The notes: generated by a model not told the origin, from the sequence alone. A stretch of 25,183 nt of DNA from PWND01 sp964601515 (GCA_964601515.1 CAZRNU010000035.1:1-25183); one strand, 5' to 3'. Shown: positions 1 through 6,995, counted from the stretch's first letter. Numbers and translations are program-made.

Positions 1-377
1 GCTAAATCATAAAAAACCGCTGTTTTAATATCATCAATTTTTGGAAGTCCTGAGTCCTGAGTCCTGAGTCCTGAGTCCTGAGTCCTGAGTCCTGAGTCAG
101 AAGAACCAATCCTCTCAATCTCTTCAATCTTTCCAATCTCTTCAATCTCCTCAATCTTTTCAATCTTTAGACTAAAATACCAGAAACCTCCCAACATTAG
201 GAGTATTGCAGCTGCTGCAGCCCAAGAGCGATATGAATATAGAAACACAACCCTCTTTCTGCTGTTTTTTCGCAGTAGGTTTTGCATATCCTTAAAGGCT
301 TTTTGATCTACTTCTTCATAATAGTTTTCAAAAACCTCTCTGACATTATCGGAAAACTTATCCTCAAATGATTTCAT
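1..377 (-). CDS. Probable anti-sigma-type membrane protein, partial (runs off the left edge)
   Basis: This frame is open from an ATG at 377 to the window edge, giving about 125 residues. It begins MKSFEDKFSDNVREVF, has a basic stretch near residues 38-42, then a single hydrophobic segment at about residues 50-70 with an Ala run (WAAAAAILLMLGG). A charged repeat of Ile-Glu-Glu/Lys triplets follows, and then heptads of DSGLRTQ, encoded by a 9-bp and a 7-bp tandem array. Its start overlaps the end of the ECF sigma gene by 14 nt, which suggests translational coupling. A short cytoplasmic N-terminus, one membrane helix and a periplasmic C-terminus next to an ECF sigma gene is the usual layout of Bacteroidota anti-sigma or accessory proteins. 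I see no zinc-binding anti-sigma motif, so the role rests on context. It could be an unrelated membrane protein. Confidence 0.72.
   Translation of the reverse strand, partial: MKSFEDKFSDNVREVFENYYEEVDQKAFKDMQNLLRKNSRKRVVFLYSYRSWAAAAAILLMLGGFWYFSLKIEKIEEIEEIGKIEEIERIGSSDSGLRTQDSGLRTQDSGLPKIDDIKTAVFYDL
46..98. repeat. 7-bp tandem repeat inside the coding sequence
   Basis: The unit AGTCCTG is repeated seven times without error from 46 to 94 and is followed by a partial unit to 98. On the coding (minus) strand it reads as CAGGACT and gives a 7-residue peptide repeat, because three 7-bp units make 21 nt. The unit length is not a multiple of three, so gain or loss of one unit shifts the reading frame. 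Both alternative frames hit a stop within about 16 codons of the array. Confidence 0.93.
107..168. repeat. Imperfect 9-bp tandem repeat inside the same coding sequence
   Basis: Six to seven imperfect units of the form (C/T)CAATCTYT occur on the plus strand. On the coding strand they read ATT-GAR-RAG and encode Ile-Glu-Glu or Ile-Glu-Lys triplets. A 9-bp unit keeps frame, so copy changes would only lengthen or shorten the charged juxtamembrane segment. Confidence 0.8.
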
Positions 378-930
378 TACACTTTTTACTTTCTTTTTCT
401 AAATATAAACTTCTCAGTATATTTTTCGCCCTACTTAAATGCGATCTTGATGTTCCTGCAGCTATTCCAAGCATTTCACTAATTTCTTCGTGATTATAAC
501 CTTCAATTTCATAAAGGTTGAATATTACTCTGTACAAATCCGGCAGACTTTTAAAAAGCTCAAGAATTTCTTCAGCATTGAGTTTGTTGTATAATTCAGT
601 ATCGATATTGTTTGAAAGCTCTTTTTCATCAAGTTCAACATTTTGCAAATGCTTTTTATTCTTTCTGTAATGGTCGAGAGCCGTATTAACAATTATTCTT
701 CTAAACCAAGGCTTAAAGTCTTTTTCAACATCAAACTTTTTAATATTCTCAAATACTTTTAAAAAGCTGTCGTTCAAGATTTCAATTGCATCTTCTCTGT
801 TTTTAAAATATCGCAAACAAACCGACATGCCAAAGGAATAATAAAGCTTATACAGGTTTTCCTGATGCTTTATTATCCCATTTATGCAACCGGAAAGAAT
901 TTCTTTCTCTTTATTTGCAATATTCCCCAA
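364..930 (-). CDS. RNA polymerase sigma factor, ECF subfamily
   Basis: The 188-aa protein has the two-domain layout of ECF sigma factors. Region 2, at about residues 25-95, includes NREDAIEILNDSFLKVF and the promoter-melting stretch KPWFRRIIVNTALDHYRK. Region 4, at about residues 125-178, has LPDLYRVIFNLYEIEGYNHEEI followed by the helix-turn-helix SEMLGIAAGTSRSHLSRAK. The start is a TTG at 930: it has a perfect AGGAGG six bases upstream, an in-frame TAA lies just beyond that, and no in-frame ATG is available. The end overlaps the start of the membrane protein at 377 by 14 nt. It likely directs transcription in response to an envelope signal and is held by its downstream partner; the regulon cannot be read from the sequence. 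Confidence 0.95.
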   Translation of the reverse strand: MGNIANKEKEILSGCINGIIKHQENLYKLYYSFGMSVCLRYFKNREDAIEILNDSFLKVFENIKKFDVEKDFKPWFRRIIVNTALDHYRKNKKHLQNVELDEKELSNNIDTELYNKLNAEEILELFKSLPDLYRVIFNLYEIEGYNHEEISEMLGIAAGTSRSHLSRAKNILRSLYLEKESKKCNEII

Positions 931-936
931 TAAAAA

Positions 937-942
937 CCTCCT
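937..942 (-). promoter_or_regulatory. Strong Shine-Dalgarno of the sigma factor gene
   Basis: The minus strand reads AGGAGG six bases before the TTG start at 930. A perfect Shine-Dalgarno is rare in this window, where most genes have only A-rich leaders. It decides the start codon here and may compensate for the weak TTG. Confidence 0.8.
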
Positions 943-983
943 GAGCGGTTAAGATTATTATTTTTTCATAACTTAAAACTCCT

Positions 984-991
984 CAAAATTA
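984..991 (-). promoter_or_regulatory. Candidate -7 promoter box for the sigma factor operon
   Basis: The minus strand reads TAATTTTG, a full match to the Bacteroidetes -7 consensus TAnnTTTG, about 54 bases before the TTG start. No clear TTTG -33 box lies 19-21 bases upstream, so this is a weak call. Confidence 0.35.
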
Positions 992-1053
992 GCAAATTAA
1001 GAAAGATGATTAACAGTCATTACATAGTGGCAAAAAATTTCAAAGAACATATT

Positions 1054-2316
1054 TTAAAAGTTTATACTGCTTATTAATTGTATGTTTTGTGGATTTGCGT
1101 AATCATACTGATATAATCCATCTTTTCCGATAAGAATAAGTATCTCGCCAAGCGGAATAACGTCAAAAGCATCAATATTGGGGAAGTGAGCAATCATATT
1201 TGCAGCAATCATAAGTGGATCTGAAGCATCAAAAATTTTCAATCCTGCTTCACCGTCGCAAATAAATAGGATACCATTATCAATGCCCAGTCCGTGTGGA
1301 TTATGAAGCTCATAGGTTTTGATAAGTTCCGGATTTAGAATATCAGAAATATCTATTACATCAAGTTGGTTTGTTGTTCCGAAACAAGCATTTCCGGTTC
1401 TTAATGTAACATAAGCAATGCCATTTTCAACAACTACCGGATCGCAGGCATTTGCATGATTAAATTCGGAAATATATAATGGAGCTGATGGATTTTCAAG
1501 GCTATAAACCACCATTCCTGAGGTTGTTCCTACAAACAAAAGTTCATCCAGTCTGAACAAAGTTTCCATTTCTCTCCAGGTATATATGCTGTCAGTTACA
1601 GTCATGTTGGAAGGGTTTATAACGTCAATGGTTTTTAAAACCCAGGGTTGAGCAACTGAATAAAGGTAGTTGTGATGAAGCATGAACCTGGCCATTGAGC
1701 CGGCAATACCTGCCTGACCGCCATTGCTGCCTCCGTCCATTGTAGTAAATTCAGCACCCCATCTCCAGTTTCCATTACCCCAAAGATTACTTTCTCTTAC
1801 GAGTTTTACTTCCCAACCAACGATTACACCATTGTCGCGGTCTAACAATCCATATGCTATTGGATAATCCTGTTCTTCAACAATAGGTAATACTTCGGGA
1901 AATACATTTTCCATTCTGGAAATTTCAACCGGATTCATAATATCTGAAATGTCGTATGCAACAAGGTCTATATAACTATCGGCAAACAAAATATTCCCGC
2001 GAATAGCAATGTCAACGTTTCCAAGAATCTCATAAAAAATGAGTTTTTGCGGACTAGAAGGAGTAGAATTGTCAATCACATGAATTCCGGCATTCACATC
2101 GTTTATGAAAATGTAATTATCTTTAAAATAGATTTTGCCCGGATTAGCAATTTCTTTTGCAGGAGAAGTTTTAAAGCTTACTCGAAATTTGTCATAGCTC
2201 ATATACACAGGAGTATTGGCTTTTTGAAGAAAATCCCGGTCTTTCAAGCAGGAACTAAATGCAATTACAATTATTACAATTGCAAATACTGATGATAATT
2301 TGATTAATGATTTCAT
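1054..2316 (-). CDS. LVIVD-repeat lipoprotein (probable beta-propeller)
   Basis: This 420-aa protein starts with a lipoprotein signal peptide ending in the lipobox FSSC (Cys at about residue 23), so it is probably anchored in the envelope or exposed on the surface. The body has repeats of about 40 residues typical of the LVIVD family, for example GIHVIDNSTPSSPQKL, LVAYDISDIMNPVEISRM, LDVIDISDILNPELIKTYEL and LKIFDASDPLMIAANMI. Such repeats are predicted to form beta-propeller blades. No catalytic residues are evident, so a binding or scaffold role is more likely than an enzyme. It sits upstream of the sigma factor on the same strand with a 123-bp gap, in which a separate promoter is possible, so joint regulation is not certain. 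Confidence 0.88.
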   Translation of the reverse strand: MKSLIKLSSVFAIVIIVIAFSSCLKDRDFLQKANTPVYMSYDKFRVSFKTSPAKEIANPGKIYFKDNYIFINDVNAGIHVIDNSTPSSPQKLIFYEILGNVDIAIRGNILFADSYIDLVAYDISDIMNPVEISRMENVFPEVLPIVEEQDYPIAYGLLDRDNGVIVGWEVKLVRESNLWGNGNWRWGAEFTTMDGGSNGGQAGIAGSMARFMLHHNYLYSVAQPWVLKTIDVINPSNMTVTDSIYTWREMETLFRLDELLFVGTTSGMVVYSLENPSAPLYISEFNHANACDPVVVENGIAYVTLRTGNACFGTTNQLDVIDISDILNPELIKTYELHNPHGLGIDNGILFICDGEAGLKIFDASDPLMIAANMIAHFPNIDAFDVIPLGEILILIGKDGLYQYDYANPQNIQLISSINF

Positions 2317-2403
2317 TTTTTTTGAGTTTAGTTGTGATTCATGTTCTCTTCAAAGTGCATTACGAAGAAAAAATGTAAAGTGCTGCAATGGGGTGATTTT
2401 TTT

Positions 2404-2460
2404 TCTGCGAAAATCTGGGAGAGAATTGTTTCCCGCTTATTACGCAGATAAACGCAGATT
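2404..2460. repeat. REP-like intergenic element, copy 1
   Basis: The stretch contains TCTGCGAAAATCTGGGA, then GAGAATTGTTTCCCGC, then ACGCAGAT twice. GGGA (2417-2420) can pair with TCCC (2431-2434), and the CTGCG words can pair with CGCAG. A related version precedes peptide 2 and a fragment follows the receptor gene at 10482. I infer a dispersed palindromic element. Confidence 0.55.
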
Positions 2461-2706
2461 TTGAAAATTTCTTTGACTAGCCACTTGATGTTAAATTTTG
2501 TTAATGTAAAAATCTCTATATGTGTAGGATTAATGCTATTTATTTGTTATTTTATCTAATTCCTGTTTTGTGATAAAGTCATTTTAATTTATATATTTGT
2601 CCATTACATCGTTTTTTTTTCTTTGCACGAATTTAAATTTTTATTAACCAAAAAAAAGAAAACATGAAAAAAGTATTTTTAACATTGGCTGTTGTAGCTG
2701 CAATGG
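2447..2706 (+). repeat. Direct repeat, copy 1 (promoter, leader and signal peptide of peptide 1)
   Basis: Positions 2447-2671 match 4692-4916 base for base (225 bp). After a single mismatch at 2672 the match continues to 2706. The unit contains the promoter, the untranslated leader and the first codons of the signal peptide. Similarity fades through the end of the signal sequence and is lost in the mature peptide. Confidence 0.96.
2567..2599 (+). promoter_or_regulatory. Promoter of peptide 1 gene
   Basis: A -33 type TTTG (2567-2570) is followed after 21 bases by TATATTTG (2592-2599), a full match to the Bacteroidetes -7 consensus. Transcription would start near 2606 and leave a leader of about 58 nt. 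A second, weaker option uses TTTG at 2596-2599 with TTTCTTTG at 2618-2625. Confidence 0.65.
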
Positions 2707-2882
2707 CGTGGGGAATGTCTAAAATTGCAGATGCAAAATGTTTGACTTATACAATTAATTGCCCACACTCAACAAACTGGAATACTTATACTATTTGTGT
2801 ACCCGGCGTAGATTTTATGAATTTATCTGATGCGGACTGGAATAATTTAATGGTTGTATTAGTTTATCATCATTGCAGTTAA
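2664..2882 (+). CDS. Small secreted four-cysteine peptide 1 (peptide 1)
   Basis: This 72-aa protein has a typical signal peptide: MKK, a hydrophobic core with LTLAVVAAM, and a probable cleavage site after ADA at residue 24. That leaves a mature peptide of about 48 residues with four Cys at 26, 33, 45 and 71, enough for two disulfides in the periplasm or outside the cell. The C-terminal part is acidic then hydrophobic and ends HHCS. I recognise no named family. The design recalls the small secreted NVEALA-type peptides of Bacteroidetes, but that motif is absent. It has its own promoter and is followed by a terminator hairpin and then GLPGLI genes. Its signal peptide is nearly the same as that of peptide 2 (19 of 24 residues), while the mature parts differ almost fully. 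Confidence 0.85.
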   Translation: MKKVFLTLAVVAAMAWGMSKIADAKCLTYTINCPHSTNWNTYTICVPGVDFMNLSDADWNNLMVVLVYHHCS

Positions 2883-2895
2883 TTTGTGATGGTAA

Positions 2896-2926
2896 AAAAG
2901 ACCCATGGTTTTTTCATGGGTCTTTT
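2896..2926 (+). terminator. Hairpin terminator or attenuator after peptide 1
   Basis: AAAAGACCCATG (2896-2907) pairs perfectly with CATGGGTCTTTT (2915-2926) across a 7-base loop, and the right arm ends in a T run. It begins 13 bases after the peptide stop. No strong promoter is visible before the next gene at 3006, so it may act as a partial terminator that sets a high peptide to GLPGLI ratio. Confidence 0.82.
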
Positions 2927-3005
2927 GCTTTTGGTATTCATTCTGTGAAGATTGAAGTTTTTTATTTATTGAAAAAAATTACCTTACAAAATATATATTA
3001 AACAT

Positions 3006-3806
3006 ATGAAAGTATTTTTAAGCCTAGTTATCAACTTGTCAATTATCTTCTTTTTATACAATAGTGGGTTTTCACAAGACATCTCCTTTAGAACAATAGA
3101 TACTGCTGAAATTGTTGTAACCTATTCACTGGTATTTGTTCAAGATTCATTAGATGAGTCAAATACACGATCGGAAGCAATGCTGCTTTTAATAGGAGAA
3201 AAGCATAGTGTATTTATGAGTATGAACTCATACAATATAGTTGAAAAAGGGAATAGAATTAAACATTATTTTGATAATGGAAGGCTGATAATAGATGCAA
3301 GTGAATCTCAAGTGGCAAACTTCTCTTATCGTATTTATAAAAACTACAAGGAGAAGAAAATTGTTTTTACCGACTTTGTTCCGTTCGACTCATTTTTGTA
3401 CGAAGAGGACCTGAATACAATTAAATGGGTGATTATAAACGAAAAAAAGAAATTCCTTGGATACAATATCCAGAAGGCAGTGACCAATTATGGAGGGAGA
3501 AATTGGGTAGCTTGGTTTACACCGGATATTCCAATCAATGAAGGTCCATATAAATTTTATGGATTACCGGGTTTAATATTGGAAATTAGAGACTCAAAGA
3601 ATCATTTTGTGTTTAGATTTAATTCTATTAAATCTGAAAATAATCCAATTCAAATGGCAGAATCTGAGTATATAATTACAACTCGCAAGAAATTCCATGA
3701 ATACCAAAATGATTTTAATAGTAATTTTTGGGAAAGGATGGGTATTACCTCGGAAAATTCTACAACCCAAAATAAAACTAGGCGTAATATTTTTTTGGAA
3801 AAATGA
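3006..3806 (+). CDS. GLPGLI family protein 1
   Basis: This 266-aa protein has a signal peptide ending SGFSQ near residue 24, so it is exported. The family motif GLPGLI is at residues 186-191, inside the conserved block GGRNWVAWFTPDIPINEGPYKF. Other shared features are YRIYKNY, a run ending YEEDLNTIKW, and QKAVTNY. GLPGLI (Porph_ging) proteins are known only as a Bacteroidetes family that often occurs in tandem, and their function is unknown. The tail is shortened to RRNIFLEK compared with the NNPIEL endings of copies 2 and 3. It lies 79 bp after the peptide 1 hairpin and 4 bp before GLPGLI 2. By sequence it groups with copies 4 and 5. Confidence 0.92.
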   Translation: MKVFLSLVINLSIIFFLYNSGFSQDISFRTIDTAEIVVTYSLVFVQDSLDESNTRSEAMLLLIGEKHSVFMSMNSYNIVEKGNRIKHYFDNGRLIIDASESQVANFSYRIYKNYKEKKIVFTDFVPFDSFLYEEDLNTIKWVIINEKKKFLGYNIQKAVTNYGGRNWVAWFTPDIPINEGPYKFYGLPGLILEIRDSKNHFVFRFNSIKSENNPIQMAESEYIITTRKKFHEYQNDFNSNFWERMGITSENSTTQNKTRRNIFLEK

Positions 3807-3810
3807 CAAT

Positions 3811-4644
3811 ATGAAAAAATTCTGTTTTTTATTAATAATATCATTTATCTCTGCTCCCATACTATCTCAAAATATGGGAATTTTGAAAATGATTACCATG
3901 GATACTGTGATATTAATTATTCAATATGATTTTAAATTTCAGGAAGATTCAACTGATAAATATTCTGTTAGAAACGAAATCATGACGCTGCTTGTTGGGG
4001 AAAAACACAGTCACTTTGTTAGTAAAAACAATTTAGAAATAGATTCAATTATTAATACCTTCAGGAGTGCTCAAGAGTTTAATGATTTTATGATGAATCC
4101 AACAAACACTGCATTTCCAAAGGTGTTGTATCAAATATATAAAGACTTTTCAGCAAAAGAGATTACTCATATTGAAACCATTGCTCCCGATGTATTTAGA
4201 TATAAAGAACCTCTCGAATTATTTAAATGGGATATTACCGGTGATAGTAAAAAATGGCAACAACACAATTTGCAAAAAGCGACTGCTGAATTCGGAGGGA
4301 GAAAATGGATAGCTTGGTTTGCGCCTGAAATTCCAATTAGCGATGGTCCTTATAAGTTTAATGGATTGCCCGGATTGATTGTATCTGTTGCAGATTCAAA
4401 AGGGCATTATGTATTCAATGTAATATCAATTGAAAGCCCTAAATATGAGAGATATATAGAAATGTCAACAGGAATAAGATATATAGACACGGATAAAAAA
4501 GGATTTATCAGAGCATACAACCATTTTAAAATGGATATTCTAGAGCGAGCAAAAAGTGTTCAACTAAATAATCCGGAAGTTCTTATGAGAATTGCAGATA
4601 ATGTGAAAAGAAATAACAATCCTATTGAGTTGATATTTGATTAA
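3811..4644 (+). CDS. GLPGLI family protein 2
   Basis: The start is the ATG at 3811, which gives the signal peptide MKKFCFLLIISFISAPILSQ. The frame is open further upstream, but that stretch overlaps GLPGLI 1 and encodes no signal sequence. The product is 277 aa. GLPGLI lies at residues 185-190 after FGGRKWIAWFAPEIPISDG and PYKFN. The protein ends NNPIELIFD, like copy 3, and the two share the FAPEIPIS variant of the core block, so they are closest relatives. The 4-bp gap to copy 1 indicates one transcript. A REP-like hairpin follows the stop. It is probably periplasmic; the function is unknown. Confidence 0.92.
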   Translation: MKKFCFLLIISFISAPILSQNMGILKMITMDTVILIIQYDFKFQEDSTDKYSVRNEIMTLLVGEKHSHFVSKNNLEIDSIINTFRSAQEFNDFMMNPTNTAFPKVLYQIYKDFSAKEITHIETIAPDVFRYKEPLELFKWDITGDSKKWQQHNLQKATAEFGGRKWIAWFAPEIPISDGPYKFNGLPGLIVSVADSKGHYVFNVISIESPKYERYIEMSTGIRYIDTDKKGFIRAYNHFKMDILERAKSVQLNNPEVLMRIADNVKRNNNPIELIFD

Positions 4645-4647
4645 ACT

Positions 4648-4705
4648 TCTGCGAATATTAGCGCAATCTGCGGGAGAATTGTTTTCCCGCTGATAAACGC
4701 AGATT
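4648..4705. repeat. REP-like intergenic element, copy 2
   Basis: GCGGGA (4670-4675) pairs with TCCCGC (4685-4690) over a short loop. A wider pairing joins ATCTGCG (4665-4671) to CGCAGAT (4698-4704). It resembles the stretch at 2404-2460 and shares TCTGCGGGAGA with 10482. It comes directly after the GLPGLI 2 stop, so it may also end that transcript. The exact 225-bp duplication begins inside it, at 4692. Confidence 0.6.
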
Positions 4706-4951
4706 TTGAAAATTTCTTTGACTAGCCACTTGATGTTAAATTTTGTTAATGTAAAAATCTCTATATGTGTAGGATTAATGCTATTTATTTGTTATTTTAT
4801 CTAATTCCTGTTTTGTGATAAAGTCATTTTAATTTATATATTTGTCCATTACATCGTTTTTTTTTCTTTGCACGAATTTAAATTTTTATTAACCAAAAAA
4901 AAGAAAACATGAAAAATGTATTTTTAACATTGGCTGTTGTAGCTGCAATGG
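4692..4951 (+). repeat. Direct repeat, copy 2 (promoter, leader and signal peptide of peptide 2)
   Basis: This is offset by exactly 2245 bases from copy 1. It is identical over 4692-4916, has one mismatch at 4917, and matches again to 4951. The perfect identity of non-coding DNA beside divergent mature peptides points to a recent duplication or to gene conversion. Confidence 0.96.
4812..4844 (+). promoter_or_regulatory. Promoter of peptide 2 gene
   Basis: TTTG (4812-4815), a 21-base spacer and TATATTTG (4837-4844) are the same as at peptide 1, so both peptide genes should respond to the same signals. The same weaker downstream alternative is present. Confidence 0.65.
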
Positions 4952-5130
4952 TGTTAGGTATGTCGAAAGTAGTAGATGCAGCGCCTAAAAAGTATACATG
5001 TGCTTTGTATATTAATGAGTATTGCAATTTTACAGCACTTGTATGCGGAGAAACAGAGGAAGAAATGCACCTAATGGCATTACTTTGGAACGAGATGTTG
5101 GGTTGTAATATGGGAGCGCTTGCAGATTAA
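4909..5130 (+). CDS. Small secreted four-cysteine peptide 2 (peptide 2)
   Basis: This 73-aa protein has the signal peptide MKNVFLTLAVVAAMVLGM and a probable cleavage after VDA at residue 24. The mature part of about 49 residues has four Cys at 31, 39, 46 and 66. Only the Cys number, a T-C/Y-C context and a Trp-Asn pair near the C-terminal helix are shared with peptide 1. The segment ETEEEMHLMALLWNEML looks like an amphipathic helix. No named family is recognised. It is followed by a terminator hairpin and three GLPGLI genes plus a TonB-dependent receptor. Possible roles are secreted signal, bacteriocin-like peptide or structural surface peptide; none can be chosen from sequence alone. Confidence 0.85.
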   Translation: MKNVFLTLAVVAAMVLGMSKVVDAAPKKYTCALYINEYCNFTALVCGETEEEMHLMALLWNEMLGCNMGALAD

Positions 5131-5139
5131 TTTTCTTAT

Positions 5140-5199
5140 CACCACTCTAAAATAATTTTATATTTATGGATGTTTAATTAATTTAGAGTGGTGTTTTTT
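5140..5199 (+). terminator. Hairpin terminator or attenuator after peptide 2
   Basis: CACCACTCTAAA (5140-5151) pairs perfectly with TTTAGAGTGGTG (5182-5193), followed by six T. The loop is long (30 bases) and AT-rich. It begins 9 bases after the peptide 2 stop and sits in the same relative place as the hairpin after peptide 1, although the two sequences are unrelated. Confidence 0.75.
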
Positions 5200-5262
5200 A
5201 TGAAAAGCTATTTATTAAACAATCAAATATTTAACAAATTAATTAATACTAATATTGCAACA

Positions 5263-6099
5263 ATGACAAAACTTTTAATCACAATTATTATAATAATTTC
5301 TGTTGTATTAGCAAATCTAACCTATTCTCAGGAAAAAATCGAAATAGATACGGTAAAGCTACAATGTATTTATATGCTCAAATACAAGGAAGATAGCACA
5401 AATATTAGTAATATTAGACAGGAACCAATGATTCTTTACATTGGAAACAACACGAGCAAATTCCTAAGTTATAATCATATTTTGAGAGAAGAAGCTACTA
5501 AAAACATACGATTCGAGATAGATTCTCAAAGTTTTTCTGAGTTTATGAGAATTCAAGAGCAAGCGGCAAAAACTCCAAGATTTCTTTTTTTTATTTATAA
5601 AAATTATCCTGATGGACAAATATCATATATTGAATATGTATTACCTTCTTTATATTTATATGCTGAACCAATGAGCTTGATGAAATGGGAAATTTCGAAT
5701 CAAACAAAAAAAGTTTTTGGTTTTGTTGTTCAAAAAGCAACCACTGAATTCGGAGGTAGAAAATGGGAAGCTTGGTTTGCTCCAGAAATACCAATAAGCG
5801 AAGGTCCATATAAGTTTAATGGGTTGCCGGGTTTAATTGTAAATATAGCAGATACAAAAGGACATTATTCATTTGAACTAACATCATTAGATGTTCCGGA
5901 TGAAGTATTGCCAATCTACTATGGAAATAATTCAACTATTATTAAAACGACAAAAAACAATTTTTTTAAGGCTCAAAATGACTTTAGAGATAATATTCTA
6001 AATGCAACAATGACAGCCGGAATGAGTATTGAGAACCAGCAAAGAGCTGTAGCAAACATGAAGGCAAAAAACAACCCGATTGAGTTGATTTTTGATTAA
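5263..6099 (+). CDS. GLPGLI family protein 3
   Basis: I place the start at the ATG at 5263, giving the clean signal peptide MTKLLITIIIIISVVLANLT. Earlier in-frame starts at 5188 (GTG) and 5200 (ATG) fall within or at the edge of the terminator hairpin and add a polar stretch before the signal sequence. The product is 278 aa. GLPGLI is at residues 187-192, preceded by FGGRKWEAWFAPEIPISEG and PYKFN. The tail KNNPIELIFD matches copy 2. Tandem GLPGLI genes and the receptor follow on the same strand. It is probably a periplasmic or envelope protein of unknown activity. Confidence 0.9.
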   Translation: MTKLLITIIIIISVVLANLTYSQEKIEIDTVKLQCIYMLKYKEDSTNISNIRQEPMILYIGNNTSKFLSYNHILREEATKNIRFEIDSQSFSEFMRIQEQAAKTPRFLFFIYKNYPDGQISYIEYVLPSLYLYAEPMSLMKWEISNQTKKVFGFVVQKATTEFGGRKWEAWFAPEIPISEGPYKFNGLPGLIVNIADTKGHYSFELTSLDVPDEVLPIYYGNNSTIIKTTKNNFFKAQNDFRDNILNATMTAGMSIENQQRAVANMKAKNNPIELIFD

Positions 6100-6164
6100 A
6101 TTCTATTTGATATCAGTTTTGTTTTCTGAAGATTAGTGTTTTTTTTGATTTATAAGTAAATGCA

Positions 6165-6995
6165 ATGAGTTTAATGAAAAAACTAGTGATTTACATTTTT
6201 GCAGTTGTTTTGGTTAATTCTAACGCATTCGCTGTAAGTGATAAATATTTAACACTTGATTCAGCCAAGATTGTTGTATCATATAATCTAACATTTCAGG
6301 TTGATTCAACTGATATTAGTTCAATTCGGGTAGAAGAGATGCTTTTGTTTATCGGCAATGATATTAGCTTGTTTATATCTTATAACCAGTTCAAAAATCA
6401 TCATGGAGAAAGCGCTGCTATCATAACATTTTCAAACACTCATAACTTGTTTGAAGGGAAAGGTATTTTGGCAAGTTTTTTCCCTTATAGAATTTTTAAA
6501 AACTATCCTAAAGGGAAAATAACTTTTTGCCAATTTATACCGTTTAGTTATTACAAATATGAGGAAGACATGAATTCAATAAAATGGCAAATCTCAGGGA
6601 AAAAAGAGAGAATATTGGGATACGATGTTTACAAAGCGGTAACAAAATATGGAGGAAGAACTTGGGAGGCCTGGTTTACGCCCGATATCCCAATTAATGA
6701 CGGGCCATATAAGTTTCATGGATTGCCAGGGCTAATAGCAAAGTTACAAGACACTCAAAACCATTATGTTTTTATTATTAACAATTTTGGAAATCAAACT
6801 GAAGCTATTCCAATAAAGATGCAAAATGAAAAATATATAATTACTTCAAGACACAAATTTCATGAGTTTGAAAAGCATTTTACAAGAAATCAATATGAGC
6901 ATATTTATAATTTAGGAACACGCCCCAACGATCCAACTCCATTTATTGAAGCATCAAAAAGAGAAAATAATTTCCTTGAACTAAAAACTAATTAG
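6165..6995 (+). CDS. GLPGLI family protein 4
   Basis: The product is 276 aa with a signal peptide ending SNAFA at about residue 23; the ATG at 6174 (MKKLVIYIF) is an equally possible start. The conserved block YGGRTWEAWFTPDIPINDG with PYKFHGLPGLI places the motif at residues 186-191. YRIFKNYPKGKI and YKYEEDMNSIKW match copies 1 and 5. The tail reads RENNFLELKTN. A 65-bp gap separates it from copy 3 and 12 bp from copy 5, consistent with one operon. The segment after the signal peptide is the most variable part of the five copies. Confidence 0.92.
   Translation: MSLMKKLVIYIFAVVLVNSNAFAVSDKYLTLDSAKIVVSYNLTFQVDSTDISSIRVEEMLLFIGNDISLFISYNQFKNHHGESAAIITFSNTHNLFEGKGILASFFPYRIFKNYPKGKITFCQFIPFSYYKYEEDMNSIKWQISGKKERILGYDVYKAVTKYGGRTWEAWFTPDIPINDGPYKFHGLPGLIAKLQDTQNHYVFIINNFGNQTEAIPIKMQNEKYIITSRHKFHEFEKHFTRNQYEHIYNLGTRPNDPTPFIEASKRENNFLELKTN

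Larger units (their letters stand above)
2317..2663. other. 347-bp intergenic region with REP-like sequence and the peptide 1 promoter
   Basis: No gene is visible on either strand. From about 2404 to 2460 there is a REP-like stretch with GGGA/TCCC arms and two copies of ACGCAGAT. From 2447 onward the sequence is identical to the region before the second peptide gene. A TTTG / TATATTTG promoter pair lies at 2567-2599 and a T9 tract at 2612-2620. The long leader ends in an A-rich stretch just before the ATG. Confidence 0.75.

Noticed and set aside
46..168. Short regular repeats at the left edge as a CRISPR array
   Set aside because: The units are 7 and 9 bp in direct tandem without spacers, and they lie inside an open reading frame.
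2047..2292. 81-aa plus-strand frame opposite the LVIVD gene
   Set aside because: It is antisense to a well-supported gene and shows no signal peptide or family feature.
3697..3810. N-terminal extension of GLPGLI 2 upstream of 3811
   Set aside because: It overlaps GLPGLI 1 in another frame and the signal peptide begins at 3811.
2664..5130. Assignment of the two small peptides to the NVEALA family
   Set aside because: Size, signal peptide and Cys content are similar, but the NVEALA motif is absent, so only a resemblance is noted.
5188..5262. N-terminal extension of GLPGLI 3 from a GTG at 5188 or an ATG at 5200
   Set aside because: The GTG is in the terminator stem and the extension puts a polar stretch before a clean signal peptide that starts at 5263.
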